A DNA stretch of 64,000 bases from Lepidodermella squamata (lineage: Eukaryota; Gastrotricha), in NCBI GenBank assembly GCA_047495785.1, contig JBLDXI010000001.1, positions 5,022,001 through 5,086,000 of the forward strand, in the 5' to 3' direction. This document shows positions 1 through 11,224 of this stretch, in pieces (position 1 is the stretch's first letter; each line of letters starts with the position of its first letter). A program made the position numbers and the translations under genes. Below the pieces are notes generated by a model. The model did not search any database. It was not told the origin of the DNA and saw nothing but the letters and a program-made list of their open reading frames with translations.

Positions 1-1303
1 AATGCATTGACTGCTTGGGTGTATGGCGGCGGCGCAGCTGATGTAGCCTGATGTTCTTGGGTAACTGGATGTGGCTGCCGACTAGACTCGGGAGTTGTAT
101 TTGGGGGATTCAACGGATAAGGTAACTGCTGCGATTGATTGTTCACAGTTGTCGCTGAACCTGAAGAATGAATGTAAGGTGGCGGCGCCTGGTTCGCGCC
201 CGTTTCAGGTGGTTTATTGTCTGGAAAAGGAATCCAACGTAAATCTAACGTTGAGAAATAATTGAAAAAATGAACTCACATGACGCATTATATTGTGAAT
301 AAGGGTTATTGAAGACATTGTTGTGAATTTCATTCGGATAGCCTGGGAAATAAGGCTGCATCATGGGCTGCGTTTGTCCCGCTGGATTTATCACTACTTG
401 ATCTTGCGGAATCGAATAAACGACAGCTGCTGGTCGTGCCGGCGGTGGTAAGCAACATGGACAACATAAACAAGCCTGCCAACAACAAATTCGAATCAAA
501 ATTCCGACTACGACAGCCACAGCGACTAGTACAACAAATGCAGCATATGACAGGGTATTATTGGTTTCCGTATTCGGCCGATTTTGCACAGGAATGACGG
601 AAAGGGTGAAATTAAATCGGCTTGAAGCCCCTTGACAAGAGTTGATTGAAAATGACAGGGTATTGCCAGTTGAATATAAGTCTTGTGAGCAATCGTTTGT
701 TTTTCCGTTCAAATTTGGAATAGCGAGAAGGGGTGATACCGGTGAGGTGCTGGAAACCATAGAGGATGCTGAATTGCCACTAGAGGACGCGTAGTAATTC
801 CCGTTCCAAACTTGCAAAGAGCAGCCAGGTGGCCAAGAGTTGCAACTCCGGTCGCTGAACTTCACATTCAAATAGTAACCTGAATTAGTATTCAGCGTGA
901 AAGTACATGATGCACTCAGGGAACTCTGGAGAGGAACTCCGTTTTGATCCGCATAGGGTGTGGATCCCACGAAAGACACTGGAACACTGCCATAAATCAA
1001 GTATCTCTCATCGCCCTTGATTGTGTAGGCCGGAACATTTTGGCAGTGATACATAAAGTTTCCATAAACTATATGTCATTTTCAAAAAGACTAATTCAGT
1101 CTGCTAATTGAGAAATAATACTTACTTATCTGATCTATTTTCGCTGGTTTATTTGCAGCGGCCGGGGCAAAGTACACGGCATTATTGAAGTAACTTATCG
1201 GGTAGTTGTTGCTCGTAACGATTACTACGGCCGAAGTAACTGTACTTAGGAATGTCTGCAACGTGATCAAGACTCCATTGATGATAGTGTAAGTTAATTT
1301 CAT
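1..1303 (-). CDS. Type I membrane protein with PPxY motifs (3' partial)
   Basis: Exons read as 1303-1126, 1068-280 and 219 to beyond base 1; all joins keep frame. The predicted protein starts with a signal peptide (MKLTYTIINGVLITL...). A Cys-containing, N-glycosylation-rich ectodomain follows, loosely CUB-like around 'LNVKFSDRSC' and 'LQVWNG'. One membrane helix lies at about residues 232-252, and a Cys cluster (CCWQACLCCPCC) sits just inside the membrane. The tail is Pro/Gln-rich with two PPPY motifs in exon 3. PPxY tails normally bind WW domains of NEDD4-type ligases or YAP-type adaptors, so a trafficking or ubiquitin-adaptor role is possible; this is inference. The layout recalls Shisa/WBP1-type proteins but I do not recognise a specific family. 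The 3' end is outside the window. A splice-acceptor-like CCATAG lies 12 bp before the ATG. Confidence 0.6.
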
Positions 1304-2018
1304 GCTCAGCAAATCTATGGAAAATTACAAAAAAATTTATTTCTGTATTGCGTTCCATGAAAATTAAACGTCGAAAACGTATATTGGGCATTAGATTTGA
1401 AGGTTTTATACCGCCGTGTCGTCTGAATAAGGCACACTTTTTTGTATTAAACTGCGTGAGCACTGGCGCTATTTTCTATCGCCGCACCTTCGCCGCTCTA
1501 CAGTGCGACCGCTTTTTCCTTCATACCTATGCGAAAATGCTACGCCGTGGAAAAACGAAAGTAATAGACGCACCTTTCTTACGTGACATCCTTTCTGAAA
1601 TGCAACTACTAGATGTTGTTGTATTATGCATGAGTGCAACGTAGCAACATTCGTTTCTTCCTCTCGCACTTTCATACAAAGATACCTAGCGATAAATATG
1701 CATGGTTCTATTCCTTCGTTTGAACGGTCAGCTTCTGCGAGAATCGGCTGCGATAAAGAATGCTCGCAAACTATAATTTGAAGCTCATGACAAGGGAAAC
1801 ACCGCGAAATGGGGTGAATTTGGCATGGTCACGAGACCGATTTAAAGGGTATAGTACAAATCCCTAAAATCGGCTTTAAGCTGAACTACAACATTGAGAA
1901 AGTTTGAAATTGATGCTACAATTTACTGGAAAATCATTTTATTACTGCGATTGAAATTCGAAAGTTAAAATGTACACACATAAATATTGGAATGCTTATA
2001 ACCTCTCATTTAGCTATA
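1304..2018. other. Intergenic, no gene seen
   Basis: This stretch runs from the PPxY gene start to the SLC10 stop; both genes are on minus. It holds the SLC10 3'UTR on the right and the short 5' leader of the PPxY gene on the left. The small ORFs here have no coding character I can support. Confidence 0.5.
1938..1943 (-). promoter_or_regulatory. Candidate poly(A) signal for the SLC10 gene
   Basis: AATAAA on the minus strand, about 75 bp beyond the SLC10 stop codon. Confidence 0.45.
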
Positions 2019-3926
2019 TTAACTTGCAAGTTCTTTGCCGTAGTATGTTTTCTTTTTCGCAAAAAATCTCTTGGTTTCCTCAGACGTCGACAAGCCGTGG
2101 GAATCTTCAAATTGTGAACCAGATATTGGCAAGTTTGATTCCGTCAGTTCGCCGTAGGCTTCATCTCCTAGCAAAGCTTCGTCATCGCCGAGCTTCTCTG
2201 TGGCATCACGTCCCGCCATTTTTTCGCGAATCTTCGGAATGCAGCGTTTGCTACAGATGAGGAAAAGCTCGACTGCTACGAGTGGAACTTGTGCAAAGAT
2301 TAGCACCGAGTACGGGCCGACTTTTGACAGTGTCGAAATGATCTTGTCTTTTATAGACAAAGTCAAAATAGTCAGAGCCAGCGGCGTGTTCTGTATCGAT
2401 GTTTCCATCATGATTGTTATCACGACTGGTAGCGGTTGGCGAGCTGCAAGAGCAATTAGTCCGGATAGGATGAAACCAAAATAAGGCAGAAGGCAGCCGC
2501 ATAGCACAACTGCTGGTGTGAACAGCTGAAACATCCACTGATAGGTATACAAGCCATACCTGAAAACAACTATTGAGGTGAATGCTTGATATAAAAGCAA
2601 TGGCAACTCACGTGCAGTAGTAAAGGAAGAGCACTACAACGATTGGGAAGGAAACATATTGGCGGAGAAAGTAAGCCAGTTTTGGAAAGAAAAATCGCAC
2701 AGTGAAGCCGCCAATAGCAGGGATTAGCAGCTCTGCCATCGTGATAGCAATATCCGCGAATGGCACAGTAAGTTGGACACCCGTTGGTGAACCTTGAACT
2801 AGCAAAGGCTCAAATATCGCAATCCACATTGGCGTGAAACCTAGCGAAAGGATCTGCGAGAAGTAAGTCAGCATTGTCGATAGCGCGTAATCGCCCCCGA
2901 GAACCCGTGTATGCAAATTTGACAAACCATGTCCGGAAACAATGCCCGTAAAGAAGTAACCCAATGCAAGTTCGGGCGAGCCCAAATCAATGATACGAGC
3001 TAGGCCAAACGCAAGAATTGGCATCAGAATGAAGTGGCACGACATGCCGATAACGATAGGAATCGGCGATTTTGCAACAGCTCGCACGTCGCTCCATTTC
3101 GTGCGGAAACCAATATCGAGCTGCGTTAATACCGTCCACACGAGTGTAATGGTATTATAAACGTCGTCAGCAACCGATGGTTGGAAGATAGCGATTGCGA
3201 CGAAGCGACATGTCGCAAGCTTGCCTTGGCAATCTTGATATAGAACAGTCGAGTTGTCGGGATTGTTGCGGTCGCGAATTTGAATAGCAATGGCCGAATA
3301 ACCGATGACACGTCCTGTTACGGTAATGTTGACCAGGCGGGGAACTGGCCGAGATGACATATTGGCCCACTTTGCATCAGGCATGTCAGTCATATAAACA
3401 TCCGTGGCCTTGAAGAAAAATGATAAAAGTTGCATTCTTTATTGCCCGACCTCAACTATTCCCCTAAGTCTTAAATCTCGAATATTCCTATAGACTGGAT
3501 GATTTCTTGACTAGAGAAATATGTTCATCTTACCTTATCGTTGTAGGAAGAGAAAGAAACTATGGCGTAAGGGCACGCCAGTGTTGAATTGAGCATGAAA
3601 GTGAGCTGGAAAGACTCTCCAGCGACCACGCGAACAGGATACGGATACGGCACCAGCCTGCTCAGCGTAGAGTTGTAGACAAGGGGTATCAGCGATCGGT
3701 AACATACAGCTGGGTCGTACGCTGGATCAGCTGCTAACGAATTCGGCTCAATTGTATTTTCGTCCGATTCTGTTGAATCCAACATTTGCGATACTTCATT
3801 TTCACTTGGGAGGTCGTTGTACGCAGGCCATGATGAGAAGTCAAACTCAGCTTGGCCATCAGCGGTATGAGCTATTGAAAAGCCGATCGCCGCGGTAATA
3901 AGTAGCTGCAGAAAAAACAAGCGCAT
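2019..3926 (-). CDS. SLC10-family sodium/bile-acid-type symporter
   Basis: Three exons, 3926-3534, 3408-2612 and 2559-2019, join in frame to 576 aa. Residues 1 to about 20 are a signal peptide (MRLFFLQLL...). An acidic, N-glycosylation-site-bearing ectodomain of roughly 200 aa follows, then about 9-10 hydrophobic helices and a cytoplasmic tail. Family marks are 'SGHGLSNLHTRVLGGD' followed by ALS-MLT, matching the SLC10 sodium-site segment (GG-SN...GD-ALS--MT), and 'METSIQNTPLAL', matching the second crossover motif (E-G-QN). The long extracellular N-terminus resembles SLC10A3/A5-type members more than the short-N-terminus bile-acid carriers NTCP and ASBT. The substrate cannot be read from sequence. 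I chose the ATG at 3926 because it opens the signal peptide; the in-frame codon before it is TTG. Confidence 0.88.
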
Positions 3927-4804
3927 TGCCAAGTATTTATTACAATTGGGCGGAAAACGCGGATGAATGCTAAGCTAGGCTAAGCTAACAATAAGGAGGC
4001 GCCCCTCATTGATAAGAAATTACGTTGGCCAACGGCTATCTTATCTGTAAAATGATGGGCTGCCGTGTAAACCTTTTATCTGTAGCACGTTTTTTCTGCA
4101 CTGAACAACACGGAATGCATGTGACTAATTGATTACCGGAAATACCGAATCATCTGTCTTTTATTATTTCAAACAACTGAAGATCTCTGACCCCAATTTC
4201 AGATTGTTCGATTCAATGAATCATCTCATTGCTGACTAAGGTTTCCTTTCCTTCTTACGGGTCAACTTCGTTTGCAGCGTGAAGCGAATCTCGGCACACA
4301 ACTTGAAGCAGCATCTAAAGTGGACTCCAACTACGAAAAAAATTCAATTTTCAACACACCATTTTATTATTGAGAATATAACTTAACAATAATGATCATG
4401 GCCAATGTAAATAGGGCCTATTCACTCAATGAGTCGATAAAATAACTCGTAAGTAATGAAATGAAAACATTTCTCCAGAGACACGAACATAATATTATTA
4501 TGCGCTTTCAATAAAATGATTGTAGGCAGTTGAATTCAGAGGCAGATTACGTTTCAAAAAACGAGGAAACAAATTTGAGGTATAACAAAACACTACTCTG
4601 AAGCAGAAGAAGGAATGACCCTAAGAGAACAGGACCAATTGATTGAAATTAAGGCTCTTTACGAGATTGAAAGTAAAACAACAAGGCGAACAAATAAACA
4701 GATCGATCTCACTCGGCAATTCAACACATACATCAAAATATTACCGGATTAAACATCATGTTCCACAACTAAAAATTTGCCAACGGAAGAGCTGGTTGAT
4801 TTTA
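3927..4804. other. Intergenic between SLC10 and glutaminase A
   Basis: No coding exon seen. The left end should carry the SLC10 promoter (minus gene starting at 3926) and the right end the glutaminase A 3'UTR. A minus-strand AATAAA at 4363-4368 is a candidate poly(A) signal for glutaminase A. Confidence 0.45.
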
Positions 4805-6548
4805 TCATTTTGCAACTGGTTTCGAGCTAGCCGACTTGTTTTCAGCATTATTATTCGACTTGCCATAGCTTTTCAGATACTCGACCACGTCCTTGCGTTG
4901 GAACCGTTCAGCATCATCCAAGGGCGAAAATCCCCAGCGATCACGTGGCGTCGGGTTAACGTGACACTTTTCCAGCAGAAATTTAACAACTTCGACGTGG
5001 CCTTCAGCCGCGCCCAAATGCAAAGCAGTTCTGCCGTCGTAATCCGACATGGACACGTCCAAACCCTGAAGGTAGAACCGTCGCAAGGCGGACACATCGC
5101 CATTCGCAGCGCTAAATAACAAAGCCACGACTTGGTTCGACTGCGATTGCAACTCACGCCGGCGTGGGTCGTATTTTTGCGAGCCAGAGTACCTCACGTT
5201 GTCATAGTTGTGAAAGTTGAAAACTCGGACTAGGTCCTCGCAGAACTGGATGCCACGACACGAGTTGCCCAAGGCGTCCAAAGGCGGGGACCAGGTGCAG
5301 ATGCCCATAACATTAGGCACGACTAACATAACGCAACCGGAGACGCCAGATTTAGCCGGTAGACCAACTTTGAAGGCGAACTGGCCTGAGTAATCGTACA
5401 TTCCGCAAGAATGCATCAACGACAACGTGTTTCGCACAGCCTCACCCGCTAAAACCCGCTCTCCTGTCAACGGGCAGATACCTCCATTGGACAAAGTAGC
5501 CGCAATAACCGAACAAGAATCTGCAGTCACGTCAACCGAACAAAATTGAAAGTAAAGGTCTAGCGTGTCAGACAATTTGGCACTTGGCGGAAACACCTTA
5601 TTCTCCTGCATGTAATAGCCTAGCGCGAAATTACGGTCTGCAGTCTCTCGCTCGGACAAAAACGTCGCGTTGCTAAAGCCGACATACTCACCGCCAGCCA
5701 GTCGGCGGTATTCGTTGAAAACATAGTCGAAACGGTCGGACATCGACCAGGTTGTTTTCAACAGCGAGCATACTGCAATAGCGCCAGCGTTAATCATCGG
5801 GTTGTGAGGTTTCTTGTGGTAGTCGAGGCTGAGTTCATTGAAGGATCGCCCACTCGGCTCTTGACCAACGTGAGAATGAACTTGTTCTGGTGTAAGATCG
5901 TTCAGAGCAATTGCGTAGTTTAACGGCTTTGAGGCGGATTGAAGGCAGAATGGCACTTTTGTGTCACCAATCGAATACCGTTGACCATCAACAGTACATA
6001 TAGAGATTGCCCAATAGTTCGGGTCAAATCTCGCCAGCTGCGGGATGTAGTTCGCGACTTTCCCAGAAGTATTCGATTTACAAGCTTCGTACATTTTGTC
6101 GATAACACGACAGAACTTCTGAAATTCGGGAATGACGAATTCACTCTCAAGGGCTTGGCAGATGAGTTCACAATTCTCTTGAATGCAGTCGATAAACTGC
6201 TCGCGATTGAGATGTACACCCTCGCTGAGTAACATTTCGTCGTTCTCTTCAGCATTGATGCTTGACTGCGAGTATCCTGTCAGTTTCTTAAAGAACTGCT
6301 TCAATCGAGGATCTGTTCGGCGAAGACCCGTGTGGATAAGAGTTTGAATGAATCGATTCATGGAAACAAGATGTGTTTTCTCATCTTTCATCAGCTCATA
6401 CAACAGCTCCAGCTTGCGAGAATCTGTTGCCGAGTTCAGCTCCACAGCACTGGAAAGCAAATCGAAAAATTAGACACAAGGCAAACAATTACTTAAGCCA
6501 TACTAACACTCTGGCAATGACTTTCGATATATCGCTGGAATCTGCCAT
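4805..6548 (-). CDS. GLS: Glutaminase, copy A (nearly intronless)
   Basis: Kidney-type glutaminase hydrolyses glutamine to glutamate and ammonia, usually in mitochondria. The main exon 6449-4805 encodes an EF-hand-like N-terminal helical region, then the beta-lactamase-like catalytic domain. Visible catalytic marks are Ser and Lys of '[12 protein letters not shown]' (about residues 185 and 188), 'NPMINAGAI', '[16 protein letters not shown]' and 'AKSGVSG'. The C-terminus carries ankyrin-type repeats ('GRTALHLGAAEGHVEVVKFL'), as in animal GLS/GLS2. A short first exon, 6548-6508 (MADSSDISKVIAR), joins in phase through a 58-bp intron with a GTTAGT donor, giving 561 aa. That start is tentative, because another in-phase first exon lies at 10778-10654. 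No clear mitochondrial presequence is visible from the near start. Copy B, about 5 kb upstream, is the intron-rich paralogue. Confidence 0.93.
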
Positions 6549-7248
6549 CTCCCAACAAAGATAATATTGAAATTAGAATTCTACTACCAAAAGAAACACA
6601 CCGTTGTTTTTGGCATAATTATACAATGAAACAGACGCAGAGATCAAATACTTATGTTCGGTCTAATAGTCTTTTTCAGAGGCGCTGCGATGCGGGAGCA
6701 GCTCTCTATTCGTTAAGCAATCAGACACGGCTGCACTAGGGTCGAGTGACTGATAACATCGTAAAGCTATTAATCAGGAGCAAATGAGCAGAAGAGCGGC
6801 AAACAAATGGAATTTGAGATAACCTTAAAGGTTCTATTTGAATCGCGAAGGCAGGAGGCAGACAGCCGCTGCTTTTTCAATGAATCTAAGATCCCAGAAA
6901 AAATAACAAACTTGACAGTCCAGCAATGAGCAATGTACAATGAGTTCATGAGCATAATGCAAAGCCTAAACAAGCCAAGAAAACATATACACAGGCAACA
7001 TGCAAATGATGTAGAAGCCTTGCATTTACCAGAGGTGCCATACAAGACACTCTTAATGGATAGCATGAAACGAATAACGAAAAACCAATTTAGAGACACC
7101 CAATGGATGCTTTGCTTGGCAGCCTAAAACCGCCCTCTACAGCTGATCGCCAGAATCAGTCAGTATAAAGTATTGAAAAATTACCGATATCCATCTAAAA
7201 TATGATTTTAATAAATATGAATAGCAGTATATCAGTTTACTTGCCGTA
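6549..7248. other. Non-coding, upstream of glutaminase A proximal start
   Basis: AT-rich DNA with no supported exon. It is either promoter/5' leader of the proximal start or part of a long intron from the distal first exon at 10.7 kb. Confidence 0.4.
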
Positions 7249-7334
7249 TTATTTTTTCGCCTTGACGCATTCGATTGTTAATTCAATGAATCTGGTCATC
7301 GTCATGGCAACCTTTCTGGCGCAACCTTCATTGT

Positions 7335-9276
7335 CTTACGCGCACTTGCTTCGCAGTGCGACGTAATGGGCAGGTCCCAATTATTTTTCCTCCTGGAAAT
7401 GGGATCCTGAACTGGCGATCATTTGAACATATCATTTCGTCCGAACCTGGACCAAGCGCATAGATTTTACATTTCGAAACGAAATCAAGAATCCTCCTAA
7501 GCAGTCTTCTTCCTAAGGTCTGTCGTAAGGTCTGGGACTCAAAGTCTCTGGGAACGACTTTGATAGGATATTACTTTCAAAAATTTGGTGGTAAATGGCT
7601 CAACGTTACGAATAACAGAATATGTCAAAATGTGACCAAATTTTAGTAAGTTCATGGTAGAATTGAGGCTGATAAATGTTTCATCATTGTAATGCATTGG
7701 ACAAGTTCGCATGTGTTTCGTAATAATTGTATATTGTATTGGCAATCCCCCAATTGCCGATAGAGATGTCTCAATGAGCAATCCGAAAGTTGCTTTTTGC
7801 CTATTGTTTTCATCAGCCTTCAGGTTATTGAATTATAATGTATCACATCATATTAAAGAGCCCGAAGAGCCCTATCAATTGGTCTGCAAATTGATTAATA
7901 AAGAGTTTAAATGGACCTAGAAGGCCAGAAGACTGTTACAGTGAAAATATGCTAGCTTTTTAATAACTCATAGAACACGCAGTTACGGAACAAGTTATTA
8001 GGGAAAATGGGCTCTGCTAGAAGGGCTATTCTGCAATCTTGCTTGGTTTCCAAATTAAAAAAAAACTGTTTAAAATAGCTGAAAATGACGTTGGGAACAA
8101 TTCGGATTGCTCATTGGGATATCTCAATCGGCTATTGGGAGAAATTGCGTTATACGATACGACAAATATACAGAACTCTCAAAAAGTAATGTTTCAACAA
8201 TGTTTCTATTTTATTGATCGATTTTCTGTCGGCTAACATTCGAATTCTTCAGTTAGAAAGGCAACAGGTGACACTATATTATTTTCTATAGCGAGTTGCA
8301 AGGTGTAAGACGTAAATGGTTGCGGTATAATTATTGTTTACCTAATGTTACTATCATCGGCAGCGAATAAAAACGTTGTGGTGACAGATTATCTTTGTAT
8401 AATTTAACAGTGTGGTTGATTCTGTTAGAAAGTCAAGCAATGTTTTACTGCTCAGATGGCACAATCACTATTTTATCGGGAATTCTCTGCAAGACCAACT
8501 TTAACTTCAAGCTATACGCAATCTGTTGACTGGAGGCTTGTATCAAAAAATCAATGCTAATATAACGCGAAGATTAAGGAAATTTTGTTATTTTCATTCT
8601 TCATGCAGATTCGTTCAAACGAGTCGGTAAGAAGCATTGCAATATGTACATGGGATTTACATTGGTGTATGAAGGGAATGAAAGGGGTAGTCAGTCTATC
8701 TTAAATTATGTCTATGCGGGAATAGCGGAGCTATACGAGCGCGGTTATCATGCCCTTTCAAATGACTTACTGCCCATGTAAACGTTTGTATATCGTCGCA
8801 TATTATTTTAAAACAAAATGAAGAGCAAAAAATAGTAAAGGCACGATATGGGATATGGCCATCGTTTATATCGACGGTTGGTAAGGAATTTTGCGTTATT
8901 CTGAGGTATCTCGACTCGGCTGTGGCTAAGCCGATTTTCTTCAACTCTTGAAAAACTATCATTATTACTTTTGTTAGGAAAAAAGGGGATATAAAAGATG
9001 GAAACGATCATACGATAAACGATAAACGACTATGAAGATTATAGGCGACACTGCTAATGCGAGGGGGAAAGTGGATGGTAAAAATGACAGAAAATAAGAC
9101 TGATAAATCTTCATCATATGGAGAAGCTTTGGGACTGTTTACATATGCGAGCGAAAGCGAGCATGTAAACAGTCCCACTGTTCAAATGATCACCAGTTCA
9201 GGATCCCAGCAGATACCAGAAGGGAAAATAATTGGGACCTGCCCATTACGTCGCACTGCGAAGCAAGTGCGCGTAA
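7335..9276. repeat. Repeat block flanked by inverted ~95-bp copies
   Basis: Bases 7335-7437 recur, inverted and slightly diverged, at 9181-9276; both contain GCGCACTTGCTTCGCAGTGC and 'gggacctgcccatta' or its complement. Inside, about 7743-7797 and 8093-8150 are also inverted copies. About 8205-8395 and 9340-9500 are diverged direct copies ('tggttgcgg', 'cggcagcgaa'), the second lying just outside the block. No transposase ORF is visible. It is best read as nested non-autonomous DNA-transposon debris. Confidence 0.6.
9130..9177. repeat. Perfect 15-bp inverted repeat (hairpin)
   Basis: Arms 9130-9144 and 9163-9177 (TGGGACTGTTTACAT and its exact complement) surround an 18-base loop containing a GCGAGC-GAAA-GCGAGC repeat. 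It sits immediately inside the inverted copy at 9181-9276 and is probably an element end or junction. Confidence 0.7.
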
Positions 9277-10059
9277 AGCAAATGTGTTTTTCTTAAACAT
9301 GACTATAAACCATCAACAACCAATGTTTCAATCAATGTACCAATGTTAATCGATTTTCTGCTAATATTTGAACTCTCCAATTGGAAGGCAACATCTGACT
9401 GATTTTTCCAGCGAGGTGTCAGGCTTATGGTTGCGGAATAATTCTGATCACCCAATGTTGCGGTCATTGGCAGCGAAGAATAACGTCTGACTAAAATTGT
9501 CCATCAATCAATCCTACACACTTCTTACTTACGCACTTCCATTTGCCACACGATCATTACGACCATTCTGCGTGTGCGTCTGATGGTCTGCTAATTATCG
9601 CGCAAGTGCGCGCACTACACCGATACCGATATTTTGGCGCACTTCCGAAATTAGGCAGATATTTGTACGCAGCTGGGTTGCTCCGCAAAGCAAAATAGTA
9701 TCAACTTATTAATGTAACTGTTCCATTTCTGAATGCAATACCATGCTAGTTTTTCGATATTCACTAATCCTGAATCGTCAACTGAATCCTGACAAATTTT
9801 CACGCATTAATTCGACAGGTCGGTATCGCCTGACGGGAAACCCGAAGTCACGCGCCAAAAAATCGAAAATAAAATTGTCAAGGTCACTTTAAATTTTTAT
9901 TCAATTTTTATATTACTCAACTAACGTTTAACAAATTTTGAAGAATGTAAATGAAACGAACGGCATTTGCCGCGGGCGTCAAGGACAAACAGAGAAAAAC
10001 GGGGAGGGGGTCTGCCGACTAACAGCAGTCCCCGGTAACCCGGGACCTGCCCATTCCCA

Positions 10060-10468
10060 ATGACACAGGAATATGTTGCTTTTTTGTGGGTATCTTATTT
10101 GAACACCGCTCATCCCTACAAGGTCCAAGGTTATAAATTTTCAGCATTTTTTGCATCGACTATATCGTCTTGTCGGGGGAAAGATTTCGCGTATGTAACC
10201 AGTCTCCAGCTTACTCGCGGGTTAGACGCAGGGCAAGTTAATCTGGCAAGATTCGCTGCATCGAACTTGATCCCTCTGACTTCTGAGTTTGTATTTAAAC
10301 CAAATGCTCTGATGGCTGATGAGGAATGCCTTGGCCATACTTACCCGCGCCCATAGAGAAATATGACCATTGGTCATTTTGGTCACAATTTGGTCATTTT
10401 TTCTCTATGCCCGCGCCATACGACAATATCAAGGACAACAACAAGCGCGTTAATGCTTGAATTTAAAT
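10060..10468 (+). other. Unclassified ORF interrupted by a 58-bp element
   Basis: An ATG-started frame of 98 codons ends within the miniature element at 10352-10409. If the element and one target duplication are ignored, the frame runs on to about 10468. No family is recognised and the frame lies among repeats, so this may be chance or an old transposon piece. Confidence 0.2.
10352..10409. mobile_element. 58-bp hAT-like miniature element with 8-bp target duplication
   Basis: The element begins CATAGAGAAA and ends TTTCTCTATG, a perfect 10-bp terminal inverted repeat. It is flanked on both sides by CCCGCGCC (10344-10351 and 10410-10417), an exact 8-bp direct repeat. An 8-bp target duplication and a CA...TG-type short terminal repeat are typical of hAT-superfamily elements. 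The interior carries three tggtca-type motifs and no coding capacity. Confidence 0.72.
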
Positions 10469-10653
10469 GATAGCAAATTCAACTTCATCACCAACTTTAT
10501 CACCAGATGAAAATGCACAGAATACCATCATCACCACATTGAAATGACTAGTAATCTTATCTTCAGATGGACCAAGAGGCGAGAACTAATCAGAGTTGGA
10601 ATTCGGATAACAAAATCCTAATAAGCGGCAAGGAAAATGTGTGGAAAACTTAC

Positions 10654-10778
10654 ATTCGTTGCAGCATTTCCAATCCCTTGACAGCGGAGTCTTTTATACC
10701 ATGATCAGCTGACAACGATAGTCGAATTTTTGCAGCATTCGACAAATTGCTGTTAACTTTCTCCACATCAATTAGCAT
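10654..10778 (-). CDS. Candidate distal alternative first exon of glutaminase A
   Basis: An ATG at 10778 opens 41 codons (MLIDVEKVNSNLSNAAKIRL..., ending GLEMLQR) and reaches an AT|GTAAGT donor. The two leftover bases are exactly the phase needed by the glutaminase A main exon at 6449, and copy B's first exon also ends AT|GTAAGT. It lies downstream of copy B and upstream of copy A on the same strand, so it can only serve copy A. It is supported by phase and position, not by homology. Confidence 0.5.
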
Positions 10779-11224
10779 TGTTTGAATGAATGAAACAAAA
10801 TTTGCGTCGACGAGAGGTAATATCTACGAGTCCAGCGCCGAGTTTACTTTGAACTTGACAAGGCTAACAAACAGTGCACTTGATTAGAGAAGCTGCTTTC
10901 ATCTGGAATATTCTCAATTACGAAATGCGCATACATGCGTCATCGCTCATGGCCCGCGGTAAACAACGCACGAATTTCAAAAAGTTGCGCAATAAAGCCC
11001 CGATGTGATAATGAGTTTTATTATGAAGCTAGAGAATGAACAGATTAACGAAGGGAACCATAGGTTAATGTTAATGGGATGAATGGCTTAGCTTGCAGAA
11101 GATGACGCTTGCTACGCTTTTTCTCGGGGCTAAGTATCCACGAAATATGAGTGCTGAGTATGGGGACGTGCATTTTTCAATTCTGGCATAATTCATCATT
11201 TTGTAAACAAAGCTGATTAAGAGT

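Noticed and set aside
1348-1675. Overlapping ORFs on both strands between the PPxY gene and SLC10
   Set aside because: Short, mutually overlapping and without recognisable features or splice context.
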